Assembly (NCBI GenBank): GCA_000711775.1
Contig: ARYC01017974.1
Location: 1 to 64,000 of the forward strand
DNA length: 64,000 nucleotides
Reading direction: 5' to 3'
Source of the DNA: Oxytricha trifallax
Lineage: Eukaryota > Ciliophora > Spirotrichea > Sporadotrichida > Oxytrichidae
A program made the position numbers and the translations under genes. This document shows, piece by piece, positions 49,071-59,219 of the stretch. Below the pieces are notes generated by a model. That model made no database searches. It was not told where the DNA came from and saw only the letters and a program-made list of their open reading frames with translations. Position 1 is the first letter of the stretch, and each line of letters starts with the position of its first letter.

Positions 49071-50385
49071 ATCAATTGAATGACCTTCTAAAGTGCACTC
49101 TATTAATTTAACTCATTACTGGTTTGGAATCAGCTATATAATTTTAGATTTTAGATTCAACCATAATGTCTTCATCTTCATTTAAGTTAAATTTGCTTAA
49201 AATATTTATCTTAATAATAAATGCTTAAAAGGTCAAGAGATGACTAAATAATAAAATTATTACTACCTCTTAGGGGCATTTTATTTTATGCCACTAAACT
49301 ACTTTTTATGATTACTATGAGGGATTATCAGATTTGTTTAAAATAGATCTCTTTGATTATAAACTATACTTTTCTCCTTCTTCTTTGAATTTTCTTCATT
49401 TTCTTGCTCGATAACAAAATTTATATATCTCATTTGATTCATCTTAAATATAAATTTTATAAGTAAATAAATTCTATTATAAGAATTTAGTTTGTTCGAT
49501 GCCTATTTCAGTTGTTATCTTTTGACTTCTTTTGAATTATGAAGGCAAGGCTCCTGTTCCAGATTTTTTAATTTTCTAAGTGTTTCGCCTTCTTTTGCGA
49601 GATGGCGATTGGGATTGCTAATCTACTTGCAAATACTTAGTTCTTTCCTTATTGTATTAATTAAAAGGGGTAATTTATTATATACTTAAAATTATAATCA
49701 GGTATAATAAAAAATAAAATATCAGGAACTTATAGTTGAATTGAATATTTAATATATGTAGAGTTATAATAAATTATAGATTACTTGATAATTTTAGAGG
49801 AAATGAGAATAATTATTCAATATAGAAATAATTTAAGTAATTTTTCCAATAGTTTATTTATACTTAATTTAAAACAATAAATAATAAATCTTTAGCAATT
49901 TTAATGAAAACATAGCTTATCAATAAAATAGAAGGCATATTATAAAATATTTTATTCCAAAATTACTACTTCCAAAGGATTCACATCCATCCTATCGATT
50001 ATTTTGTTTGAAGTTGAAATGCTAAAATGTTGGAACTTAATGCTTGCTCGGCTTGCTATTTATTGATAAAAATAATCTTAAAAACAAATGCCATATGGGT
50101 TTAAATAAATTATAAACATATTTTGTTTAATATTTATTAAATTTGTAAGTATTTGTAATTGAATTCTTTACTAAAAATAAATAGTTTAACAATAACTTAA
50201 TAATAAATATAATAAACAGGAGTAGTGGGTAATTTAGCTTTAAGGAATCTTTATTAATTTGGTTTTGACTTAGGAGTTAATGCTTAATCACTGTTTGAGA
50301 ATTTTTTCAATATTTCTAAGTAGCTTTATTGATTAATATTTGGCTGTCTTTGGTGAATCGATGCTTTGCTCTTGTTCAAATTCAT
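49071..50385 (-). CDS. Unidentified Lys/Gln/Asn-rich protein in about 5 MDSs
   Basis: ATG at 50385: MNLNKSKASIHQRQPNINQQ, SYLEILKKFSNSDQALTPKS and AKLPTTPV. Further blocks: about 50070-49960 (KPSKHQVPTFQHFNFKQNN), 49640-49480 (KELSICKQISNPNRHLAKEG, TLRKLKNLEQEPCLHNSKEV), 49440-49230 (MRYINFVIEQENEENSKKKE, GIKQNAPKR) and 49200-49071 (NLNEDEDIMVESKIQNYIAD, ending HFRRSFN and TGA). Order is linear. No domain recognised; the pointers were not resolved one by one. Confidence 0.55.
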
Positions 50386-50639
50386 CAATTAAAATGGACT
50401 TAAGCTATAAATATTATATAACAAGTTTGATAGTGGATATTAGTAAATTATAGACATGCGACATTCATTATTATTTGTCTTAGTTCCTTAGTTAAGTTAT
50501 TAATCGATTACTTAAACTGATTTGAAATGAAATTATTTTATTTAATTTACTTTAATAAATTTACTAAAATATTAGAATTTATAAATAACTTATTTAATTA
50601 AATTATTACTAGACGGCATGATAAAAATTATAATTTATT

Positions 50640-52020
50640 TTAGATACTATTCTGGACCTTATTTAATTTTATTAATACTTAACGAGTGATTGATTCCCGG
50701 CCTTAGATTGTTGAAAAACTTATGCTATAAAGCTTCAAACGAGTGTTAAAAAAATATTATTCATTTAAAAAATATTTATGATAGTATGGTCGTGCTTTAG
50801 GATCTTCAGTTAATAATTTTCTAAGTAAATCTTCAAGATCTGAAGAGTATTTTTTAACATAAAAGTCTAAGTTAGTTGGTAGAATGCAGTTTCGATTCTT
50901 CTTAAGGATTTGCAATTTGCTTTGGCCTCCGAAAAGTTAATTAATTATAGTGTATATTGTAAATAGTTAAATAAAAATATTAATTTAGTTGCTTGTTTGA
51001 GATAAGGTTAAAGAGAATACAGCCAGCACTAAACACATCAGACTTATAATATATTATAACCAAATTAATTACAGATATATTATTTAGTTTTGTTATAAAT
51101 GTCTAATTCAAACCTTTTAGAACTTCTGGCGCAAAATATCCAGCAGTTCCTGAAACAAATTAATTATTTTCTTTTATTTATATTTTATTATAAATTCTTT
51201 TGGGCTTTATTTGCCTTCAGAAGCATCATACGAAAATCCAAAGTCTGCAATTGTTATTTCTAGAACTTAGTTTAGTAGCAATTAATCCTAAACCTGCTCT
51301 GAGTCTACCTACTCATCATAATTATTATTGCTAATATTTTTAATATGTTCTGAGTTTAAATCTTAAGATATTTTACTTAATAGTATATTATCAGGTTTGA
51401 TATCAGAATGTATTATATTCTTTTAATGGATATAATCCAAAGTCAATAAAATCTAAATTAAATTTAGTATATTTTATTTATCTGGGCCATTATGATTTTA
51501 ATTTCGTTCTCTGATATAAATTCCTTTGAAATTGTATAGTTTTTAAGATTAGGTTAATCTTTGTACTCTAGTAATAAATATAAGTTACTACTACTTTCGT
51601 AAACATAATACAATCTATTGACATTTTTGAAATTACTTAAAAATTTAATTTTTTTATATTTGATTACCCGAATATACTAAAATGTATAACTATTTACAAC
51701 CTTTATTAATTAATTTTTGCAATTAGTCAACTTTTTGAGAATTTTAATCTCATCTCGAATTGAATCTTTCATATCGTCACTCATATTTTGTTTGCTAATG
51801 ACTTTTAAGGCATATGGCTTGTCCCTCTTATCAGTAAGGAACACTTTGTAAACTTTTGAAGTAAGTCCTACACCTAGTTGTGAATCAATATTAAATTTTT
51901 TCTTAGAGAAGAGTTGAATTGTCTATCCTTTTATTTCATTGATTTATTATTTTATATCGTCGTATAAATTTTATTAAGGTTTGTAATTACTTCTAAAATA
52001 TAAAGTAATGAAAGATTGTC
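50640..52020 (-). CDS. Ser/Thr protein kinase, paralogue, 6 MDSs
   Basis: Paralogous to the 35-45 kb kinase. Pointers (plus-strand letters): ATTTTTG 51713-51719/51623-51629; ATCT 51480-51483/51451-51454; CCT 51214-51216/51149-51151; TAA 51104-51106/51047-51049; AGTT 50987-50990/50935-50938. All keep frame. Product: KFNIDSQLGVGLTSKVYKVF, YALKVISKQ (Lys), IRDEIKILKKLTNCKNVNRL, NLYLLLEYKDQPNLKNY, LTLDYIHQKNIIHSDIKPDN (HRD reads HSD), ITIADFGFSYDASEGTAGYF, APEVLKGLNYKSDVFSAGCI, LFNLISNKQLFGGQSKLQIL and LLRKLLTEDPKARPYYHKYF. The activation segment is much shorter than in the paralogue. Exact ends are not fixed. Confidence 0.88.
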
Positions 52021-52887
52021 TTATTTTAATAATTTTATTTTGTTAGCATTAATGTATTTTATATTTAAATCTTGCGAATTATTTTTATATCTCTCAGATG
52101 CTTAAGAAAAAAATGTTTTTTTAATGTGATTTTTTTCATTAAAATTTAAACAAATCTATGAAACAAACAATATCTAATCTTATTAAATTTTATTTATTTA
52201 GATTGTCCAATGAAATAATTTTAAAGCTTAAATATAATTGTCCATATATTTAAATATATTTTAACTAATCATTTTTCTTTTTTGAATATTATTATTCACG
52301 TAAGTTATTGCAATATTCTATTTATTTTTGGAAAAATTAATTCCGCAAATTTTGCTTTCTTACTCTAATGAAGTTCGAATTGTTTTTAAAATTGCAAATT
52401 CTTTAATAAAAATTAATAATTTTTTTAAAAAATGACTAATAAAATTCAATATCTAAATAGTACAATGGTTGTTTGAGTTCTTTATCATTTTCATTGATAA
52501 TATGTTTTATAAAATATAAAAGTTATTGAAGAATACTAGGTACTGTGAATATATTATTGCCAAGTATTGAACTTATTATTAATGAAATATAATTATAAAG
52601 TAATTCGAAATTGTATGAAATAGAATTAAACTTGAGAGGTTTGAATAACTGATGAGGCATCCGAAATCTTATCTTTTTTAATTAATTAATTTGTGTTTTT
52701 AAGTTATTATAGTTTGCCAGATTACTATAAGACACTTGAAGTAGCGTGAGTGTTTTACAAACTCATAATATCCTCTTCTTTAACTTTTATCAAAAGACAC
52801 ATTAAACTGCTTGATATCTTCTTGATTTTATCACTTTTAAAGTAATAATCTTAAAATAATAGAATTAAATAAGTATTAATTACTATA

Positions 52888-52985
52888 GATATTATCTGCA
52901 AGCTACTGCTTGATAGGTCTAAATTTGAAAGACCTTATATCATTGTGGAATATGCTATTCATTATGATCAAATATACTGGGAGTG
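52888..52985 (+). pseudogene. Possible kinase hinge fragment
   Basis: Reads CKLLLDRSKFERPYIIVEYA then IHYDQIYWEC, resembling a kinase beta-5/hinge segment. No catalytic loop follows on the plus strand. Short and unsupported by neighbours. Confidence 0.25.
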
Positions 52986-53234
52986 TTTATATTTATCGAT
53001 ATTAAGAAATATAATTTATATTCATCTAGGATTATTACTAAATAAAAAGGTCTTGTTTGTTAAATTCATTAAGTTTCTAATTTATTCACACCTTTAATAA
53101 TTATTCAATTTTATGCATGTAATGAAGAATATTAAGATATTATTAAAAGATAAATACAATCTGATGATTATGAAATTATAGTTTTTTCGTTGTTTCAATA
53201 TTATAGATTTAACAGATCCTTTTAGTATAATAGT

Positions 53235-53812
53235 TCAAATATTGGCAATAATCTTGATAATTTTGAGTGAAGTTTCTGCATTAGCTCTTGGGTTAACATT
53301 TTCACTATTGTTGTTGTCTTTCTTCATTCTCATGACAAAATTGACTTCACAGGAACCACTCTTTACAACCTTAAATGTCATATCTTTATTTGCTATTGAT
53401 TATTATTATATTTAATGATAAATGAGAAATGAATCTAAATAAGTATTTGCTAAGGATCTGCCATCTAACTTGTACATAATTGGTTGAACTCCCTACTCAA
53501 GGACATCAGAGGCTACTGCTGGTTTTTAATTTGTCACAACTAATGTGTCTGGCATCTCAACAATGTCACATGCAAACCACACATACCCTGAGCTCAACCT
53601 AGGACTAGTCATTTATTCATTAATTCATTAAATTTAATAAATTATTGACTAAACTTGACATTGAATTCTTAGTCTTTGTTTTCAACATCATAGACAATTG
53701 TTCTATCCAAATTTGCATCAGTAAAATCTATATTGATTTTTGATCTACCATACACAGTGGCAAAACAAAACAAATTTATTAATGTTACTACGATTGTTTG
53801 CTTAACTTTCAT
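53235..53812 (-). CDS. Secreted small protein, possibly chagasin-like protease inhibitor, 3 MDSs
   Basis: ATG 53812 starts a signal peptide (MKVKQTIVVTLINLFCFATV, cleavage near YG). Pointers GACTA (53647-53651/53603-53607) and TATTTGCTA (53444-53452/53387-53395) keep frame, giving about 157 residues ending at TGA 53235. Mature part: INIDFTDANLDRTIVYDVEN, EFNVKFSPRLSSGYVWF, MYKLDGRSLANKDMTFKVV, KSGSCEVNFVMRMKKD. The SPRLSSGYVW stretch, followed by a later F-x-x-V-K-x-G-S segment, recalls the NPTTGYxW and C-terminal strand of I42 (chagasin) inhibitors of cysteine proteases, but the RPW loop is absent. Family assignment is tentative; the gene model itself is strong. Confidence 0.7.
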
Positions 53813-53933
53813 TTTATTTATAATATTATTATAGGATTTCACTTACTTTCTTATAAATGTGAATTAAGAATATCTGGATTTAATGTTCAATTTAAATTAT
53901 ATCATTATATTAAAAAATAAATAGAAATAAACA

Positions 53934-54620
53934 ATGTTCACGAAGTTAAGGTATATCCTTCTATTAATATATCTAGCAAAGTCTAATGCTTTGAAGTCAG
54001 TTTTTAAGAATTTTGGAATGAGCAGTATCAAGATTTCTACAGTTAATAACGATCAAGTTCAATTTACTGTTTAAGTGCCTGTTGGCCAATAAACTTTATA
54101 TCATAGTAAATAAAAATCTTAATTAATTAGCTAGATTTATCTGGCAATAGGATTTGGCAAAGGAATGAAAAATGTCAACATGATTTCGTTCCAATCTTAT
54201 GATAAATCAATTAAATAACCAGAAGTACATAATTGGTGGTCAGTTGCCAAAAACCCACCTGCTCCTAATGATGATAGTCTATTTTTATTTTAATAAATAA
54301 ATTAAATTAATTTAGCCTCTTGACATTTGACTATGACTAAAGTAACGGCTATACTTCATTTGTAGTGAATAGAAAGTTTGATACTGGTTAAAATGATAGA
54401 AATTATGTTCTATAAACTGTAAGAATAAACTAAATATTATAGAAAAATCTCAATCAATACTTTTGGATTATTAGAATAACTTTCTTTTTTGTGTAGGAAA
54501 TCGACATTCAAATGGAAGCTGCCTATAATGATGCACACGCTGATTTTATATAGCACAATCAAATCAAATTAATATAAATATAGGGAGGCAAGAATATGAT
54601 TCAGAGAGGGAAATAAAATA
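53934..54620 (+). CDS. DOMON-domain protein, truncated paralogue of the next gene
   Basis: ATG 53934 with signal peptide MFTKLRYILLLIYLAKSNA. Blocks: ISTVNNDQVQFTVQVPVGQQ; after a TAT pointer (54099-54101/54138-54140) LYLAIGFGKGMKNVNMISFQ; then LLTFDYDQSNGYTSFVVNRK and FDTGQNDRNYVLQT; intron 54419-54496 (gtaaga...tgtag); EIDIQMEAAYNDAHADFIQH. This aligns along its length with the DOMON part of the downstream gene, intron included. DOMON domains bind haem or sugar. After QHN the similarity stops: no b561 part follows before the next start at 54655, so it is a short secreted DOMON protein, a broken duplicate, or a gene completed from elsewhere. Confidence 0.65.
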
Positions 54621-54654
54621 GCAAAGTAATTTATTATATTATAATAAAATAATT

Positions 54655-57600
54655 ATGTTTGGATACAGTAGTCGTAGTTAATAACTAAAGCCTCGGCACG
54701 TAAATACATAAAATTCTAATATTAGAATTCTGACCTCGTTTCTGATTGTAACGTTGCTTGCTCTTGGTTAAGTTCAAGCAGGTAAAGCACTAACAAAGAA
54801 ATTTATTTTTAAAATATTAATAGCAATAGTTCTTATATGGAATTTATTATTAAATTAAATTTGGAGATAGCATACTAACAATCTCAGTTACTGACCATGA
54901 TGAAATCATTTATTTAAAAATAATAATTGTAATAAATTGTATGATGAGATAGTTATTAATGCTGAAGTTCCTGATAATCAATATAAAAAACAATATAAGA
55001 TAATTTAATTTGTTTAAATTATATCTTGCAGTTGGATTTGGAAAAGGAATGAAAAATGTCAACATGATCTCATTTTAATCATACAAGTTAGATGTAAAAC
55101 TTCCTCAAGCACACAACTGGTTCAGTTTAGAAAGGTACAAACCTGATTCAAACGGAGACGATCAGTTAATTCTTATAAAACACCAATTTTTATTATAAAC
55201 TAGGAATTACTAACAACAAATAAGTATCAATTATTTAAGAATAAGAAACTCATTCATTTAATTAGTTCTTGTCATAAATAGAATAGTTATTTTGGCTAAA
55301 GCTGTGATGATGAAGATTCTACTAACTAAAATATTATCAATTATAAGCTATTTAAACATAATACAAAGATCATATTTATTACTCTCATTTAATTAACGAA
55401 GCTTCGCTTAAGAATATTGGCAAGTTAAACTCTTTTTAAAGATCTCTTGCATTTTAAACCGTATTTAAAGAGAAGTAAAGCATAATATAGTAACTTTTAT
55501 ACATAACTCTGATGGGAAAAAACAGTGGTATATTTTAATGAGTAATAACAGATAATAGAATCAATCAAACTAATATTAATTTATTTTGGCCTTTAATTAT
55601 GATTTTAATTTGGGTAAGAAAATTCAAAGGCAATTTTTAATCACCACTACAAGATGAAGTCGGAAAGTAATTGAAAAAGAAAAAATTTATTATTATAATA
55701 TTCTATTTTTTACAAATCTTATATGAATAATAGATAAGGGGTTTATTAATTTATAAACATAAGTATTACATAATTTCAAATGTTCTCTCAACTCAAGTCA
55801 CACAAGGTGCAGAAACTGGAGCAAAAATCACTGTTAAAAGGAAATTCGACACTGGAGTGCCAACCGATAGAAACTTTGTCATAACAAGAGTAAGATATTT
55901 GTAATTTATAAAATGGATATTTCATTAAATACTATTTACTGAAATGAAATAGATAATTCTATTCTCCATATTGTTTTATATCGATATTAACCAACTCAAC
56001 TATAGGAGGCAACCATACAGATGGAAGCTGCAAGAAATGATGCTACCTCTGATTTTATAAAGCACAATCACTGGCCTGAATTTTTCAGTATTTATATCTC
56101 TAAAAGCGGTGACGTTTACGAAAGTGGTGGAGGAGGTGGAGTTTTATTAATTTTAATTTTATGTTTATTGGATATGATTTCTCCATTTACCTTAAACATG
56201 GCTGGGTTATGTGGGCTGCCTGGGGTATCTTAGGCCTCATACAAATAATATCAAACAGATATCTCAAAGTATACTGGAAAGCAAACAGAATAGTCCACAC
56301 ATTAAGTGGAGTTTCTATTCTTATTCTCACACTAGTTATGGGCCTTTTAGCTATGCAGAAAGGTAGTTGGGAAATTTCAAAGCTTTGGCATACTTTAATG
56401 GGTTTTATCATTATGGTTGCTGTAGGATTTATAGTGATAGGCGGGATAATGACCGGCGTTTAACTTTACGCAGTCAGATGGAATACTTAATTAGTATTAA
56501 GAGTTAAATTAGGCCACAAGATAAAAATTTTAATCTTTATATAACTTATCTATAGATATTTGGATACATCTTAATCTTTGTTTCACAAATTGCTATAGTG
56601 CTTGGTGGCTTTAAATGGAGCTCTTTCAGCAACTAAAATAATCCTTATGTCATTGCTCATATTGTAGTTTTCTTCTTAGTCTTGATAGTTCTTGAGGGTA
56701 TCTATTACCGATTCTAAATGAATGAAACCAATTTTGTTGACCCCAAAAACACTATCTCAAGAGCTGATTTCAAAAAAAGAGTAGCTGGAGGAGAACAGCT
56801 TGTTGTTGTCGATGACTTGGTTTTAGATGTCTCAAGATTTAAGTTATCTCACCCAGGTGGCAAATTCGTCCTTGACTATAACGTAGGCAGAGATATATCA
56901 AAGTTCTTTTATGGAGGATATACCCTAGAAACCTCAAGTGGATTAAAGCCTCACACTCATTCAAATATGGCAAGACATATTCTAAACTCTCTAGTCATTG
57001 CAAGACTAGAGGAGAAAGCAAAGTCATTTGCTGCTAGAATCGTGTCATCAAGTGAAGTCGGCAAGAATACAAACTGCTTCCACTTCAGAGCTGAAGGACC
57101 TGAAATTACTTTCTCACTTCCAGCAAGCACTGATGTAACTGCAATCGGCAGACATTTCTTAATCAGAAGTTTCACAAACTCAAAAGTCAAGAGGCATTAC
57201 ACAGTGTGCACCAGCATGAAGAAAGAAATTTATGACGAGCTTTGTGGCGCTATTCAGTAATTTAAGAGAGGAGAGAAAGTTGTGTTCAACGACTCTGTTC
57301 TTTAAGAAAACTGGACCAATAAAAACGCAGAGATAGTTTGCACTGTTAAAAACTACAATAGGGTAGGAGGAGTCTCTCATAGAGTTCACACTGCATATAA
57401 TGATCTCTATTAAATAAAAGCCTTATTAGGCAAAGGTCTAGGAATTCACTAGGAAGGTAATCATGTAGCATTTGTTGCTGGAACCGGAATACTAGTATTC
57501 GTTGATCTTGTAGCTTTCTTAATTAGACAAAATCTTGGATTAATGAATCAAATGGATAGTAGAATACTTCATAAAGAGAAGTTTAAATTCACCTTGTACG

Positions 57601-57893
57601 CCTCTTTCCCAAAAGAAGAAGAGGCTTTATGTCTTGATTTACTTGAAGGTCTCTAAGAAATTACAAATAAAAGCGAGAACAAGAACTTTGAGCTTATTTT
57701 GAGAATCAGCTCAAAGACCAAGTAAAGATGGGACAACGAATACATTCAAAGACAACTATAACTTTAGACTTAAACTGACCTTAGAAAAATCTGGGTTTGT
57801 GGTCCTCCCGCAATGAATGAGACTTTTGACAGATGCTTAGATCAGCTTGGTCCATAATTCGGTCTTAACAGAAATTAATGGGAGATCTTATGA
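54655..57893 (+). CDS. DOMON / cytochrome b561 / cytochrome b5 / FAD-NAD(P) reductase fusion
   Basis: ATG 54655 precedes a hydrophobic signal (ILTSFLIVTLLALGQVQA). DOMON: LTISVTDHDEIVINAEVPDN, LAVGFGKGMKNVNMISFQSY, TVKRKFDTGVPTDRNFVITR, intron 55890-56005, EATIQMEAARNDATSDFIKH. The b561 core follows (YLKHGWVMWAAWGILGLIQI, NRIVHTLSGVSILILTLVMG, LWHTLMGFIIMVAVGFIVIG, FGYILIFVSQIAIVLGG, VIAHIVVFFLVLIVL) with its helix histidines. Then cytochrome b5-like FKLSHPGGKFVLDYNVGRD and a ferredoxin-reductase-type module (GRHFLIRSFTNSKVKRHYTV, VAFVAGTGILVFVDLV, WVCGPPAMNETF). Stop TGA 57891-57893. Pointers: ACTAACAA 54789-54796/54874-54881; ATGATGA 54897-54903/54941-54947; TAT 54982-54984/55022-55024; TGGA 56137-56140/56169-56172; AGATA 56519-56523/56554-56558. 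The 55150-55790 junctions are unresolved. Likely moves electrons from cytosolic NAD(P)H across a membrane. Confidence 0.85.
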
Positions 57894-58112
57894 GCAACTC
57901 AGACATTGAAAACTTACCTATAATTCATTACGTCATTAAGAACTCATCTTTGCAATTTTACCGCGAAGATGTAAATCTATTACGTGATAATATAATCATC
58001 ATCATAATCGACATTTACTATACTTAATTACATATTCAAATCACATCTATAATTAGAGTCACATTTCCAAAATTACTCTTGATCTTAAAATAAGTAATAA
58101 ATAAATTTCATG
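57894..58112. other. Convergent intergenic spacer
   Basis: Between two convergent genes. AT-rich, no feature supported. Confidence 0.5.
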
Positions 58113-59108
58113 TCATATCTTTGAATCGTTTTCAGCTGCAGCTGCGTCAATATCTCCCTTGCTTACTCTGAACTATCCTCCATCTTTTATTACAAAGGAT
58201 ATAAAATAATATGCAATTAATTTTAATCTTTTATTTTATTTAAAAATACTAGATCTCTAAGTGTACTTTAGATATTTTTATCATTAAGTTTCTTATCAAC
58301 AACCTTTCTCAGTTCGACTGCACTTAAATACTTTCTGCCTAATGCTACAGACATCTTAGCTATATATTCACTTCTGGTTAATCTCTGGTTGTTCTCACCA
58401 AATACTTCGTCCAACATTTCATTGTATATTTCCTCATAGATTAATAAATAATAATGATGAATATCAATAGATCTCATCTAATTTCTACTCTTCATTTAGC
58501 TCTTCATTGTCTTCTAATGACTTTCCCAAGCGAACAGCTGCAAAATGGTAGCTCATAGTAACTGCAAGTGTAAGTAATCTTGGCATTAAATTCTATATGT
58601 CTCTGTCAGTGGCTGCAATCTACTCATTCAAGCCCTCTTAGACTATCTCAAAGAAAGCGTTGGCACGGGTTCTATCCGATGAAGTGCAATACAAAACTCC
58701 AAGTAGTAGCAGACCTCTCACCCAAATTCTTGTTCTATTTTCTGTTTCATAAGCTTCCTAGGCCGAACCAGGCTTGTTCAGGTCTATTATTGGTTAGGTT
58801 ATGGGTTTTCCAGTTTTTTACAGATATTTGCTCAATAGGACTTTTCTCAAGTCGCTGCCTTCTCGTCTTAATTCTTATGCAAATGATGGACAGTCTTTGA
58901 ATGATTCAATCAATTGGTTCATTTATAATTAATTAATTAAACTATTATTTTTATTCATAGTTATTTCATCATTGTCATCTTCAAAGATTAAACGTTTGAC
59001 TCTCTCTTCATATTCCTGTAATGACAGTTTGTAGAAGGGTAATGCTCTCTCAAATTAACCAACTGAACTGGAAAATTCTTCATGTCTTGACGATGCACAG
59101 GCTCCCAT
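58113..59108 (-). CDS. Unidentified protein with putative myristoyl/palmitoyl N-terminus, 4 blocks
   Basis: ATG 59108 gives MGACASSRHEEFSSSVGQFE: Gly2, Cys4 and Ser6 fit dual N-myristoylation/palmitoylation. Pointers TTCAT (58954-58958/58918-58922) and ATAGAT (58467-58472/58436-58441) keep frame. Middle: MNQLIESFKDCPSFAQELRR, EGSDLRKVLLSKYLQKTGKP, TRIWVRGLLLLGVLYCTSSD, FFEIVQEGLNEQIAATDRDI, ENNQRLTRSEYIAKMSVALG and VELRKVVDKKL. A last block probably encodes DGGQFRVSKGDIDAAAAEND to TGA 58113, but its junction (58190-58260, pointer or intron) is unresolved. No family recognised; a membrane-anchored signalling role is inference from the N-terminus only. Confidence 0.7.
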
Positions 59109-59219
59109 ATCTTTTCTTAAATTTATTTGCAAAATTGTTATAATTACTATTTTAGTTTGATGAATTAAAGTTAATTATTAATTTAATATATTATTAAGTA
59201 TACATACTATCACTCTTTA

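Noticed and set aside
56187-57389. Minus-strand ORFs of 69-77 codons
   Set aside because: Antisense shadows of the b561/b5/reductase gene.
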